DNA of 12,844 bases from Bacteroidota bacterium (GTDB lineage Bacteria; Bacteroidota; Bacteroidia; Chitinophagales; UBA2359), in the NCBI GenBank assembly GCA_020629895.1, contig JAHDCM010000042.1, positions 1-12,844 of the forward strand, read 5' to 3'. Both the position numbers and the translations under genes were made by a program. Below the pieces are notes generated by a model. It saw only the letters and a program-made list of their open reading frames with translations, made no database searches and was not told where the DNA came from. How positions within the stretch are numbered: position 1 is the first letter of the stretch; every line of letters starts with the position of its first letter. This document shows, piece after piece, positions 1 through 6,256 of the stretch.

Positions 1-228
1 AAGATCAAAGCCCATATTAGATGTCGTTTTTGGCGACGCTTATGTGGACTAAGCTACTCTTTCGATTAGAACAATTTGATATTTATCCATGAACTCCTTA
101 TGTTTCTTATCTGTCTTATGTGGTTATTTTTTTGTCGAATAATTTTCTTTCCTCTTTACTTTTGACCAAAAGCAGCCTTCATGCTGAAAAATCGTTCAAT
201 CGTCACCCGTTCAATCGTAAATCGTCCA
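1..228. other. Non-coding stretch downstream of ruvC
   Basis: This stretch lies beyond the ruvC stop codon. Open frames crossing it are short, or are shadows of ruvC on the opposite strand, and none has recognisable protein character. A 10-base direct repeat, GTTCAATCGT, occurs at 194-203 and 209-218 (15-base period), just past the ruvC end. I see no convincing terminator: the GTCG/CGAC pair at 23-26 and 34-37 is too short. A gene may begin left of the window. Confidence 0.5.
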
Positions 229-810
229 TCACTTCTTCACCCGATTCGGATTCTCCTTCACAAAACTCCCCCAACTTGCCTTCTTTTTCCGTTTCACCTG
301 CCCCTTCGATTCCAAACCATACAAAGGCGACTGCATCTGCAAATGATGACAAACTGCCACCCCCAAAGCATCCGTCGCATCCAAATAAGAAGGAGCCGTA
401 TCCAATTTCAACATTCTCAAAAGCAAAGCCGACAACTGCTCCTTAGAAGCATTTCCATTTCCCGAAATTGACTGTTTAATTTTACGAGGAGAATACTCGG
501 TTACCACCACTCCCTGCAACATACCCGCCGCAATACACACCCCCTGCGCACGCCCCAACTTCAACATCGACTGCACATTCTTCCCAAAAAAAGGAGCCTC
601 AATCGCCATCGCCATTGGTTGGTAAGTTTCCATCAAAAAACTCACCTTCTCATGAATCTTCTGCAATTTTACATAATGATCTTTATACTTACTCAAGTGT
701 ACCACCCCCAAACTATGTAGCGTAATTTGTTTCTTCACAATTTCAATCACTGCATATCCTAGCACCGAAGTCCCAGGATCAATCCCTATAATCTTATATG
801 GTTTTGACAT
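229..810 (-). CDS. ruvC: Crossover junction endodeoxyribonuclease RuvC
   Basis: RuvC is the dimeric, metal-dependent nuclease that resolves Holliday junctions together with the RuvAB branch-migration motor in recombinational repair. The protein has 193 residues. The RNase-H-like fold is marked by the N-terminal motif IGIDPGT (first catalytic Asp at D11), the second acidic residue in AIEAPFFG (E71), and the C-terminal DATDALGVA motif (D144 and D147). Together these give the expected D-E-D-D catalytic set. The helical segment YSPRKIKQSISGNGNA is also typical. The frame is open 16 codons further upstream to 858, but the ATG at 810 places the protein start (MSKPYKIIGIDPG) where the family begins, so I chose it. 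The C-terminus carries a basic tail (KRKKKASWGSFVKENPN) beyond the core; from memory this is common in Bacteroidota RuvC. It is divergent from the next gene; ruvA and ruvB are not in the window. Confidence 0.95.
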   Translation of the reverse strand: MSKPYKIIGIDPGTSVLGYAVIEIVKKQITLHSLGVVHLSKYKDHYVKLQKIHEKVSFLMETYQPMAMAIEAPFFGKNVQSMLKLGRAQGVCIAAGMLQGVVVTEYSPRKIKQSISGNGNASKEQLSALLLRMLKLDTAPSYLDATDALGVAVCHHLQMQSPLYGLESKGQVKRKKKASWGSFVKENPNRVKK

Positions 811-821
811 CGTATGTAAAC

Positions 822-851
822 TTAGTAGGTAATAAAAAAATCGTAATTTTG
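822..851 (+). promoter_or_regulatory. Possible Bacteroidota-type promoter for the flippase-like gene
   Basis: TAATTTTG at 844-851 fits the Bacteroidota -7 consensus TAnnTTTG. A weak -33 element (TTA at 822-824, consensus TTTG/TTG) lies 19 bases upstream. The same -7 octamer with the same 19-base spacing occurs before the third glucosaminidase-LysM gene. Transcription would start about 20 bases before the TTG start codon at 880. This rests on sequence match only. Confidence 0.35.
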
Positions 852-859
852 CATTCACT

Positions 860-875
860 CAATCCCTCAATCCTT
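860..875 (+). repeat. Two degenerate CAATCCYT octamers before a start codon
   Basis: Two tandem octamers, CAATCCCT and CAATCCTT, are followed by a third partial unit (CAATTTG) that contains the TTG start at 880. They belong to the same degenerate octamer family (consensus CAATCAYC/CAATCCCT) seen at 2814-2861, 3382-3420 and 11213-11252. Here they sit in the expected 5' untranslated region. Confidence 0.45.
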
Positions 876-879
876 CAAT

Positions 880-1926
880 TTGTCCCACAATAAACAGCAT
901 AGTGCAAAAAATATACTAATTTGGCTACTAAAGGTAGTCATTTTTGTCGTGTTAGCCTATATTATCTATTGGCAAATTGTAGGACGTACCGATATTAGCG
1001 AGATACAAAACCAATGGAAACAACTTTGGAACCTCAATAGCCTACTCGGTTTAGGAGCTGTCATCTTATTAATGACCGTCAACTGGGGTATCGAAACCAT
1101 CAAATGGCGATACCTAATCCACAAAATTGAACCCATCTCTTTTAAACGGGCAATACAAGCCGTCATCTGTGGTGTCAGCCTATCTTTTTTTACCCCCAAT
1201 AGAGTAGGAGAGTACGGCGGACGCGTCTTGCTCCTACAACCCGGAAACAAACTACAAGGCATCGCCCTCACCCTCGTCGGAAGTCTTAGCCAATGGGTCG
1301 CCAACATCAGCATCGGCATCCTCGGATTTTGTAGCTTCATGATATACTACGGCTCCTTATCCTTACTATGGGTCATCCCACTTATCACTATCTCCCTACT
1401 CATTTTAAGTATCAGCACTCTTTGTTACTTCCGTTTAGAGAGTTTATTGGTAATACAAAAATATGTTCCCTACTTCAAGCGTTTCAATAAATATTTAACC
1501 CCATTAAAAGCCTTTCAAACCAGAGAGTTGGCGAGCTTATTAGCACTCTCCTTTCTCCGATACGGCATTTACACCTTACAATATTATTTACTCATCATCC
1601 TATTTGGACTAGAAGTAGCTCCCAGAACAGGATTAATCATGATTACCAGTATCTTTTTTATCCAAACCATTGTACCCTCTATCGCCCTCATCGAACTCGG
1701 CATTCGTGGCAATGTAGCCCTCTTTTTTTGGGGTATTATTACCACCAATAAACTCGCAATTCTAACTGCCACCTTCACCCTCTGGATCATCAATTTAGTT
1801 ATTCCTGCCAGCATCGGACTACTGATATTTTTTTTCCTGAAAAATATAATCCCCACCCTAAAAACAACAGATGTGGAAGATGTAAAAGAACAGATTAAAC
1901 ACCCTGACGCATCCAACGTCCTATAA
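880..1926 (+). CDS. Flippase-like integral membrane protein (LPG synthase transmembrane-domain family)
   Basis: This 348-residue polytopic membrane protein resembles the lysylphosphatidylglycerol synthase transmembrane-region family (PF03706, formerly UPF0104), whose members are treated as lipid flippase-like proteins. Supporting features are the first hydrophobic helix at about residues 11-33, a second at about 48-68, the conserved FFTPNRVGEYGGRVLLL segment after the third, and the late motif ALIELGIRGNVALFFWG. Several further hydrophobic segments reach about residue 320, and a short charged tail follows. There is no cytosolic aminoacyl-transferase domain, so this is the membrane part alone and the substrate is unknown. 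The start is TTG at 880; the first in-frame ATG would delete the first helix, and the frame closes upstream at 844-846. The DUF3108 gene follows after 24 bases, suggesting co-transcription. Confidence 0.82.
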   Translation: MSHNKQHSAKNILIWLLKVVIFVVLAYIIYWQIVGRTDISEIQNQWKQLWNLNSLLGLGAVILLMTVNWGIETIKWRYLIHKIEPISFKRAIQAVICGVSLSFFTPNRVGEYGGRVLLLQPGNKLQGIALTLVGSLSQWVANISIGILGFCSFMIYYGSLSLLWVIPLITISLLILSISTLCYFRLESLLVIQKYVPYFKRFNKYLTPLKAFQTRELASLLALSFLRYGIYTLQYYLLIILFGLEVAPRTGLIMITSIFFIQTIVPSIALIELGIRGNVALFFWGIITTNKLAILTATFTLWIINLVIPASIGLLIFFFLKNIIPTLKTTDVEDVKEQIKHPDASNVL

Positions 1927-1950
1927 TTATTATTAAAATTCTGTAAGTAT

Positions 1951-2802
1951 ATGAAAAAAATAATCATCACCTTTTGCCTTGTCCTCCTAAGTATGCCATT
2001 CATAATCGCCAATAATGGAGGAGGAGACAACAAAACCGAAGCCACCTGCGAAAAACAAAGCCTTGCCTATCAGGCTGGTGAATCCCTCAAATACAAAGTC
2101 TATTACAACTGGACAGCCGTCTGGATGAATGCAGGAAATGTCACCTTCACCGTCAACAATGCCCAACTTGATGGGCAAGATGTCTTACACATGGTTGCCG
2201 AAGGACGTACCGCCAAAGGCTTCAACTGGTTTTACAAAGTGTATGATCGCTACGAAACATATATGGACCCTTCCTCTAGCCAACCTCTCAAATTTATTCG
2301 CGATGTCAACGAGGGAAAATACACCAAATACAACGAATATACCTTCCGCCCCAATCAAAGCGAAGTACTCATCAATAAACGCACTCGAATGGGGAAAGTA
2401 CAAGCCGAAAACGAAACACTCAGTGTACCATCTTGTACACAAGATATGCTATCAGCCGTTTACTATACCCGCAATGTAGATTACAGTAACATGGCAGTTG
2501 GTGAAAAAATTTATGTCGAATTACTCGTTGATGGAGAAATTTATTCCGCTTACCTAAAATATCTTGGAAAAGACCAGCTCAAAACCAAGCTTGGAAAATT
2601 TAAATGTGCTAAATTTGCGCCCTCCCTCATTGAGGGGGATGTGTTCGAGGGCGACGAGGAAATGATTATCTGGGTAACAGATGATGATAACCGCCTACCT
2701 CTACTCATCGAGTCTCCTTTAAGTGTCGGATGGGCAAAAGCTTACTTGATTGATTACAATAATCTAAAGTATAATTTGGATGCTAAAATCTCAAAAAAGT
2801 AA
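1951..2802 (+). CDS. Secreted DUF3108-domain protein
   Basis: This 283-residue protein has a signal peptide (KK then a hydrophobic stretch, ending near residue 20 at FIIANN). The mature part matches the DUF3108 family of exported, beta-rich proteins: the opening AYQAGESLKYKVYYNW, the central FYKVYDRYETYMDP and LKFIRDVNEGKY, the Cys-containing SVPSCTQDMLSAVYYTRN, and the end YLGKDQLKTKLGKFKCAKF followed by EMIIWVTDDDNRLPLLIES. The function of the family is not established; an envelope location is an inference from the signal peptide. The length is normal and the gene appears intact. It probably shares a transcript with the flippase-like gene. The octamer tract and structured element copy 1 lie just downstream. 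Confidence 0.85.
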   Translation: MKKIIITFCLVLLSMPFIIANNGGGDNKTEATCEKQSLAYQAGESLKYKVYYNWTAVWMNAGNVTFTVNNAQLDGQDVLHMVAEGRTAKGFNWFYKVYDRYETYMDPSSSQPLKFIRDVNEGKYTKYNEYTFRPNQSEVLINKRTRMGKVQAENETLSVPSCTQDMLSAVYYTRNVDYSNMAVGEKIYVELLVDGEIYSAYLKYLGKDQLKTKLGKFKCAKFAPSLIEGDVFEGDEEMIIWVTDDDNRLPLLIESPLSVGWAKAYLIDYNNLKYNLDAKISKK

Positions 2803-2813
2803 TGATGCTCACC

Positions 2814-2861
2814 CAGTCATCCAATCACCCAATCATGCAGTCATCCAATCACCCAATCATC
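2814..2861 (+). repeat. Degenerate octamer tandem repeat (6 units), leading into structured element copy 1
   Basis: Six octamers in phase read CAGTCATC, CAATCACC, CAATCATG, CAGTCATC, CAATCACC, CAATCATC. They can also be read as two near-perfect 24-base units. The tract begins 12 bases after the DUF3108 stop and ends 5 bases before the structured element. The consensus is shared with 3382-3420 and 11213-11252. No unique spacers are present, so it is not a CRISPR array. Confidence 0.85.
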
Positions 2862-2866
2862 ATCAA

Positions 2867-3107
2867 CTGGGCGTGTCGTGTATAAAAAAGCGCAACCATT
2901 TACCACTTGCTCCCGCCAGCGTCCTCGCTGGTGGTTACAAGTAGCAAATGACTGCGCTTTTTTATACACGTCGGGCTATCCGCTTGTAGTTGCCTCATAG
3001 AAAAGGTGTTCCGCTAAACACCTAGCAGTGTCTTCCGCTGTCAGCCCTGCTAGGTGTAGCTCCACTACCTTTCTATTTCAGCAAGCTACCACTACTATCC
3101 CTCACGC
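2867..3107 (+). repeat. Structured interspersed element, copy 1 (241 bp)
   Basis: This copy matches copy 2 (11258-11480) and the partial copy 3 (12810-12844). A 35-base block at 2970-3004 is identical to 11343-11377, and a 27-base block at 3081-3107 is identical to 11454-11480. Predicted helices are: P1, GCGTG 2871-2875 with CACGC 3103-3107, closing the element; P2, an 18-bp stem 2877-2894/2953-2970; P3, GTAG+TTGC 2986-2993 with GCAA+CTAC 3081-3089 (one bulge); P4, 2997-3007/3067-3076 (one bulged A); P5, ACACCTAGCAG 3018-3028 with 3047-3057 around an 18-base loop. P3, P4 and P5 stack into one long imperfect arm. I see no coding frame. From memory, the ends (GGGCGTG, CGGGCTATCCGC, ATCCCTCACGC) resemble repeats scattered through Bacteroidota genomes; I cannot verify this here. 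Confidence 0.85.
2877..2970. terminator. P2 hairpin of copy 1, possible bidirectional terminator
   Basis: An 18-bp perfect stem contains AAAAAAGCGCA on the 5' arm and TGCGCTTTTTT on the 3' arm. On either strand a GC-containing hairpin is therefore followed by a T run. The apex carries a second stem (CCAGCG 2916-2921 with CGCTGG 2926-2931, extendable past a G-T pair) and an ACTTG/CAAGT pair. It could end the flippase-DUF3108 transcript. The part of the stem inside the A/T tracts is longer than in a minimal terminator. Confidence 0.55.
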
Positions 3108-3113
3108 AAAAAC

Positions 3114-3129
3114 GATGATTGGGTGATTG
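3114..3129 (-). repeat. Inverted octamer pair flanking element copy 1
   Basis: GATGATTGGGTGATTG is the exact reverse complement of the last two octamers before copy 1 (2846-2861). It begins 6 bases after the element's 3' end, so copy 1 is enclosed by a 16-bp perfect inverted repeat built from the octamer family. Confidence 0.8.
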
Positions 3130-3163
3130 CATGAAGAACCCGACAATATTAACTGGACAGACT

Positions 3164-3343
3164 ACTTAGTAACGGTTAAAAAATAACTTCCGCAATTTAA
3201 TAGCTAGAGATTTTAGTCTTATTCAAGGCGTGAAACGTAGACATACATCTATAGCAAGCCAACAGATGCGAGGCTTCACAACACAGAACAAGGCTCAAAG
3301 ATCAGCTAGAGATGAGGAAGTTATTATTTATCCGTTACTAAGT
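3164..3343. mobile_element. MITE-like 180-bp element with 28-bp terminal inverted repeats
   Basis: The left arm 3164-3191 (starting ACTTAGTAACGG and ending AATAACTTCC) and the reverse complement of the right arm 3316-3343 agree at 26 of 28 positions. A 10-base direct repeat, AGCTAGAGAT, lies inside each arm (about 3202-3211 and 3304-3313). The interior has no transposase-like frame; a short frame from a GTG at 3230 only crosses the right arm and the octamers beyond. I see no clear target-site duplication. It may be a non-autonomous transposon remnant or a large hairpin. No family could be assigned. Confidence 0.55.
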
Positions 3344-3381
3344 CCAAAATGCTTGTTTCTTTTTCTGAAATGCCTTTTCTT

Positions 3382-3420
3382 AATCACCCAATCACCCAAT
3401 CACCCAATCACCCAATCATC
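3382..3420 (+). repeat. Perfect octamer tandem repeat (4 x AATCACCC) before the O-methyltransferase
   Basis: Four identical AATCACCC units fill 3382-3413, followed by AATCATC to 3420. The tract ends 5 bases before the ATG at 3426, so it occupies the place of the ribosome-binding region. The family is the same as in the other octamer tracts, but this is the only tract with fully identical units, which suggests recent expansion. Confidence 0.85.
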
Positions 3421-3425
3421 TCGCC

Positions 3426-4064
3426 ATGATGCGTTTCCAACACAATCCTCTTATCGACTATGCGGCTGCTCATACCAGCCCCCCCACCGATCTCCTTTAT
3501 CGCCTCTATCGCGAAACCAACCTCAAAATACTCTGTCCACAAATGTTATCTGGGCATTTACAAGGTACCTTCCTAAAAATGATTAGTCAACTAGCACGTC
3601 CACAACAAGTACTAGAAATTGGTACTTTTACAGGCTATGCGACTATCTGTCTAGCAGCAGGACTGGCTCCCAATGGCTGCATCCACACCATTGATATTAA
3701 TGAAGAACTAGAAGACATCCAAACCAAATATTTTACAGAAGCAGGCATCCTTGATAGTGTAAAATGCTATTATGGCACCGCGCTTGAAATAATTCCTCAA
3801 ATTGAAGCCCAATTTGACCTTGTATTTATTGATGCGGATAAAATTAATTACGTAAATTACTACGAAATTGTCTTCGATCAGGTCAAATCTGGTGGCTTTA
3901 TCCTAGCAGATAACGTCTTATGGAATGGAAAGGTAATAGAAGATATCAATGATTGGGATACAGCCGCCTTAGTGGAGTTCAACCAAAAAGTGCAAGAAGA
4001 TGAACGAGTCGAAAATCTATTACTTCCCTTTAGAGACGGAATTATGATGGTAAGAAAAAAATAA
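3426..4064 (+). CDS. SAM-dependent O-methyltransferase (family 3, PF01596 type)
   Basis: The protein has 212 residues, normal for this small class I methyltransferase family, which methylates catechol-like or caffeoyl-CoA-like hydroxyls; the substrate here cannot be read from sequence. Visible motifs are the SAM-binding glycine loop LEIGTFTGYA (about 63-72), the acidic residue binding the SAM ribose in HTIDINEE (D90), FIDADK (134-139, D136 a likely metal ligand), and ADNVLWNGKV (161-170, with D162 and N163 likely metal ligands). The N-terminal HTSPPTDLLYRLYRETN is also typical. Two adjacent ATGs (3426 and 3429) are possible starts; I took the first. Upstream is an octamer tract rather than a Shine-Dalgarno site. 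The stop is 15 bases before the first glucosaminidase gene, so the two may be co-transcribed. Confidence 0.9.
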   Translation: MMRFQHNPLIDYAAAHTSPPTDLLYRLYRETNLKILCPQMLSGHLQGTFLKMISQLARPQQVLEIGTFTGYATICLAAGLAPNGCIHTIDINEELEDIQTKYFTEAGILDSVKCYYGTALEIIPQIEAQFDLVFIDADKINYVNYYEIVFDQVKSGGFILADNVLWNGKVIEDINDWDTAALVEFNQKVQEDERVENLLLPFRDGIMMVRKK

Positions 4065-4079
4065 AAATTATTCCCCCCT

Positions 4080-5999
4080 ATGAAAAAACTTCGTTTACTA
4101 CTAAGTATTACCTATATCATCATGATGTTGGTATTAGTATTTAATTATGTAATTGCAGATACCGATAATGATAAGACACAATTAGCGTATCGTTACATAG
4201 ACACCTACAAAATAATTGCAGTGGAAGAAATGCACCGTATTGGGGTGCCTGCAAGTATAACCCTAGCACAAGGTCTCCTAGAATCTAATTACGGACGAAG
4301 CCGACTTGCCAGAGTAGGAAATAATCACTTCGGTATCAAATGCAAATCTTATTGGAAAGGGGACACGATCCGCATCACTGATGATGCTCCTAATGAGTGT
4401 TTCCGTAAATACCGTTCCGTAGAAGAATCTTATGTCGATCATTCCAATTTCCTATTCGATCATCCACAAGATCGTTATATCCACCTATTTCAACTCGATA
4501 GAACCAACTATAAAGGGTGGGCTAGAGGGCTTAAAAAAGCGGGATACGCAACAGCACCTCACTATGCCGAGTCACTTATCAAACTCATTGAACGATATAA
4601 CCTGCAACAGTTCGACTTTATGAAACCCGCAGATTTTTATATTGTACAAAAACGCAATCCTCAATCTGCAAGCGTCATTAATCGTCCACAACCCGTAAAA
4701 CCCAAGCCTCCAAGCCAACTAAGTCAAATCGGAGGCGTCGTATATGGAGTAAGTGACCAAACGCATTCCGTTCCAAACTCCACACAGTCATATAGACATA
4801 CAACAAACACACAAACACAACATGCAACATACCCCTGGACAAAACAAGGGCAACAAGAAAAAATCGTATATAATTATTCACAAAATGGAAATGGGGCAAA
4901 TCGCCCCGTTCCAATGGATGTACGTGCTGCAAATAACAAGACAGTAAATCCTACTAATACCATAGGAAGTATAGGAGAAAGTTATCCTAAGTATAATTAT
5001 CCATGGAATCAGCCCCAAGCTGCGACAACTACCAAATCGTATGCTACAACTCCCCAAACTTATAATCCTTCTATTCCCCAATATGTAGAGCCTACCGCAC
5101 CTAAGCAGACGGTTAGAGAACATGTAACAGATGAGATAGCAAGTACTCAATATCCAACTGTTCAACCAACACAAAAACCAACACCCCCACCACAAACGGT
5201 AACGATTGTAGCTCCTAGTACACCTGCTAGTACACCTTATCCTGGTGAAGTGACAACCCCTGTCACTAAATCTTCAGTACCTGTTACGCCTAGCCCAACA
5301 GCAAATACCTCAACAAATGATACTTATACTCGTACCATTCCTACTCCGCCGGCAAGTACCAATAAGGAGAATGAAGAGGCGGTACAGTCTAAAACAAAAA
5401 GTCGTTTTGTATTTACCGTTGAAAAAGAAGAGCCGCCAATTGTACAAGCTCCCCCTGTGCAAGAAGCACAGCCATCACCCCCAAGTTCTACTACTACTGA
5501 TACCCTACAAATGGCACAAACAGTAGAAGAGGAAGAAGTACTAGGTGGGCAAACTCCTAATGCTTCAATCCCTTCCTCCCTCCCTCCTTCAACCCCTCCA
5601 TCTGCCAATCCCTCACCCCCGCCACCTTCTAATTCTTCAACCCCTCCCTCTCCTCCTATCCTTATTGAAACAGTTATTAATGGTTGTAAAGCAGTTGTAA
5701 CAGATCAACCCATTCACATGAATAAAGTGAGTAGCAAATACGGTATTTCGTTAAAAAAGGTGAGAGCTTATAACGATCTCAAACCAAACCGCCAAGTTCC
5801 TGCCAATATCCCCATCTTTTTAGAGAAAAAGAAAGGAAAGGCGAGTAAGGATAACAATGAACACATCGTAGAAAGAGGAGAAACCATAGAACTAATTGCC
5901 CAAAAATATGGGATGCGAGTGAAGTCTATTTATAAGTTCAATAAGCAATTATACCCTGGAGCGCAACCTGTGGTAGGACAGGTCATAACACTTCGATAA
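4080..5999 (+). CDS. Exported glucosaminidase-LysM protein, paralogue 1 (long Pro/Thr/Ser linker)
   Basis: A 639-residue predicted peptidoglycan hydrolase cutting the glycan backbone (GH73/FlgJ-like glucosaminidase). A signal peptide or membrane anchor covers residues 1-26. The catalytic domain spans about 38-178: the likely general acid is E68 in LAQGLLESNYG, followed by GNNHFGIKC, DDAPNECFRKY, DHSNFL and KGWARGLKKAGYATAP. C88 and C107 may form a disulfide. Residues 190-535 are a low-complexity linker rich in Pro, Thr, Ser and Gln with runs such as PPPPSNSSTPPSPP, probably wall-spanning. The C-terminus has two LysM-like modules: a divergent one (about 537-582, with RAYNDLKPNRQVPANIPIFL) and a more typical one (about 595-639, with HIVERGETIELIAQKYG). 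It is the first of four consecutive paralogues. The O-methyltransferase stop is 15 bases upstream, and a C6 run lies 1 base before the ATG. Confidence 0.88.
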   Translation: MKKLRLLLSITYIIMMLVLVFNYVIADTDNDKTQLAYRYIDTYKIIAVEEMHRIGVPASITLAQGLLESNYGRSRLARVGNNHFGIKCKSYWKGDTIRITDDAPNECFRKYRSVEESYVDHSNFLFDHPQDRYIHLFQLDRTNYKGWARGLKKAGYATAPHYAESLIKLIERYNLQQFDFMKPADFYIVQKRNPQSASVINRPQPVKPKPPSQLSQIGGVVYGVSDQTHSVPNSTQSYRHTTNTQTQHATYPWTKQGQQEKIVYNYSQNGNGANRPVPMDVRAANNKTVNPTNTIGSIGESYPKYNYPWNQPQAATTTKSYATTPQTYNPSIPQYVEPTAPKQTVREHVTDEIASTQYPTVQPTQKPTPPPQTVTIVAPSTPASTPYPGEVTTPVTKSSVPVTPSPTANTSTNDTYTRTIPTPPASTNKENEEAVQSKTKSRFVFTVEKEEPPIVQAPPVQEAQPSPPSSTTTDTLQMAQTVEEEEVLGGQTPNASIPSSLPPSTPPSANPSPPPPSNSSTPPSPPILIETVINGCKAVVTDQPIHMNKVSSKYGISLKKVRAYNDLKPNRQVPANIPIFLEKKKGKASKDNNEHIVERGETIELIAQKYGMRVKSIYKFNKQLYPGAQPVVGQVITLR

Positions 6000-6038
6000 G
6001 ACAGTCTAAAATAAAGACCATTCAGTGAACTATTACTA

Positions 6039-6070
6039 CCTGTCATCTCACAAAATGATGACAAGTTTTT
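6039..6070 (+). terminator. Candidate intrinsic terminator after paralogue 1
   Basis: TGTCATC (6041-6047) pairs with GATGACA (6057-6063) across a 9-base loop. A further C-G pair lies outside a mismatch, and TTTTT follows at 6066-6070. It is 40 bases past the stop codon. The stem is short and only moderately GC-rich. A second pair, AAAGCC 6100-6105 with GGCTTT 6117-6122, lies downstream without a good T run. Confidence 0.45.
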
Positions 6071-6162
6071 GAATTGAAAATTTCTTCCAAGATACTTGAA
6101 AAGCCTAGAATTAGAGGGCTTTAATTCCTTTCGCTTGCCCTTATCTACCTGCTTTATTTATT

Positions 6163-6182
6163 ATTACTGACGAATTACTGAC
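6163..6182. promoter_or_regulatory. 11-base-period direct repeat upstream of paralogue 2
   Basis: ATTACTGAC occurs at 6163-6171 and 6174-6182, an exact repeat one helical turn apart, followed by AATCGG. It lies about 75 bases before the start of paralogue 2. A similar spacing with a TGACAAT core occurs upstream of paralogue 3, so it may be an operator for a shared regulator. No protein is identified. Confidence 0.3.
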
Positions 6183-6256
6183 AATCGGAATGCTTTTTGC
6201 AATTTAGTTACTTACATGTATTTACCCTAGTAATCATCATGTAATAACTAGTGAAA

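Noticed and set aside
120..471. Two plus-strand frames opposite the ruvC 3' end
   Set aside because: Their Pro/Ser/Lys/Asn-rich composition is what the reverse strand of ruvC yields; they have no motifs.
966..1340. Minus-strand frame inside the flippase-like gene
   Set aside because: It is a shadow of a well-supported membrane-protein gene with no recognisable domain.
2814..2861. CRISPR-like array
   Set aside because: Units are 8 bases, directly abutting and degenerate, with no unique spacers and no cas genes nearby.
2867..3107. Integron attC site or group II intron
   Set aside because: I see no attC core sites (GTTRRRY/RYYYAAC) at the ends and no integrase; the length and helices do not match intron domains V/VI, and no reverse transcriptase is present.
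3230..3586. GTG-start frame of 118 codons
   Set aside because: It crosses the right arm of the inverted-repeat element and the octamer tract, then overlaps the O-methyltransferase in another frame; it has no protein-family character.
4073..4078. C6 run before paralogue 1 as a phase-variation switch
   Set aside because: Six bases is short for frequent slippage, and the run is outside the reading frame.
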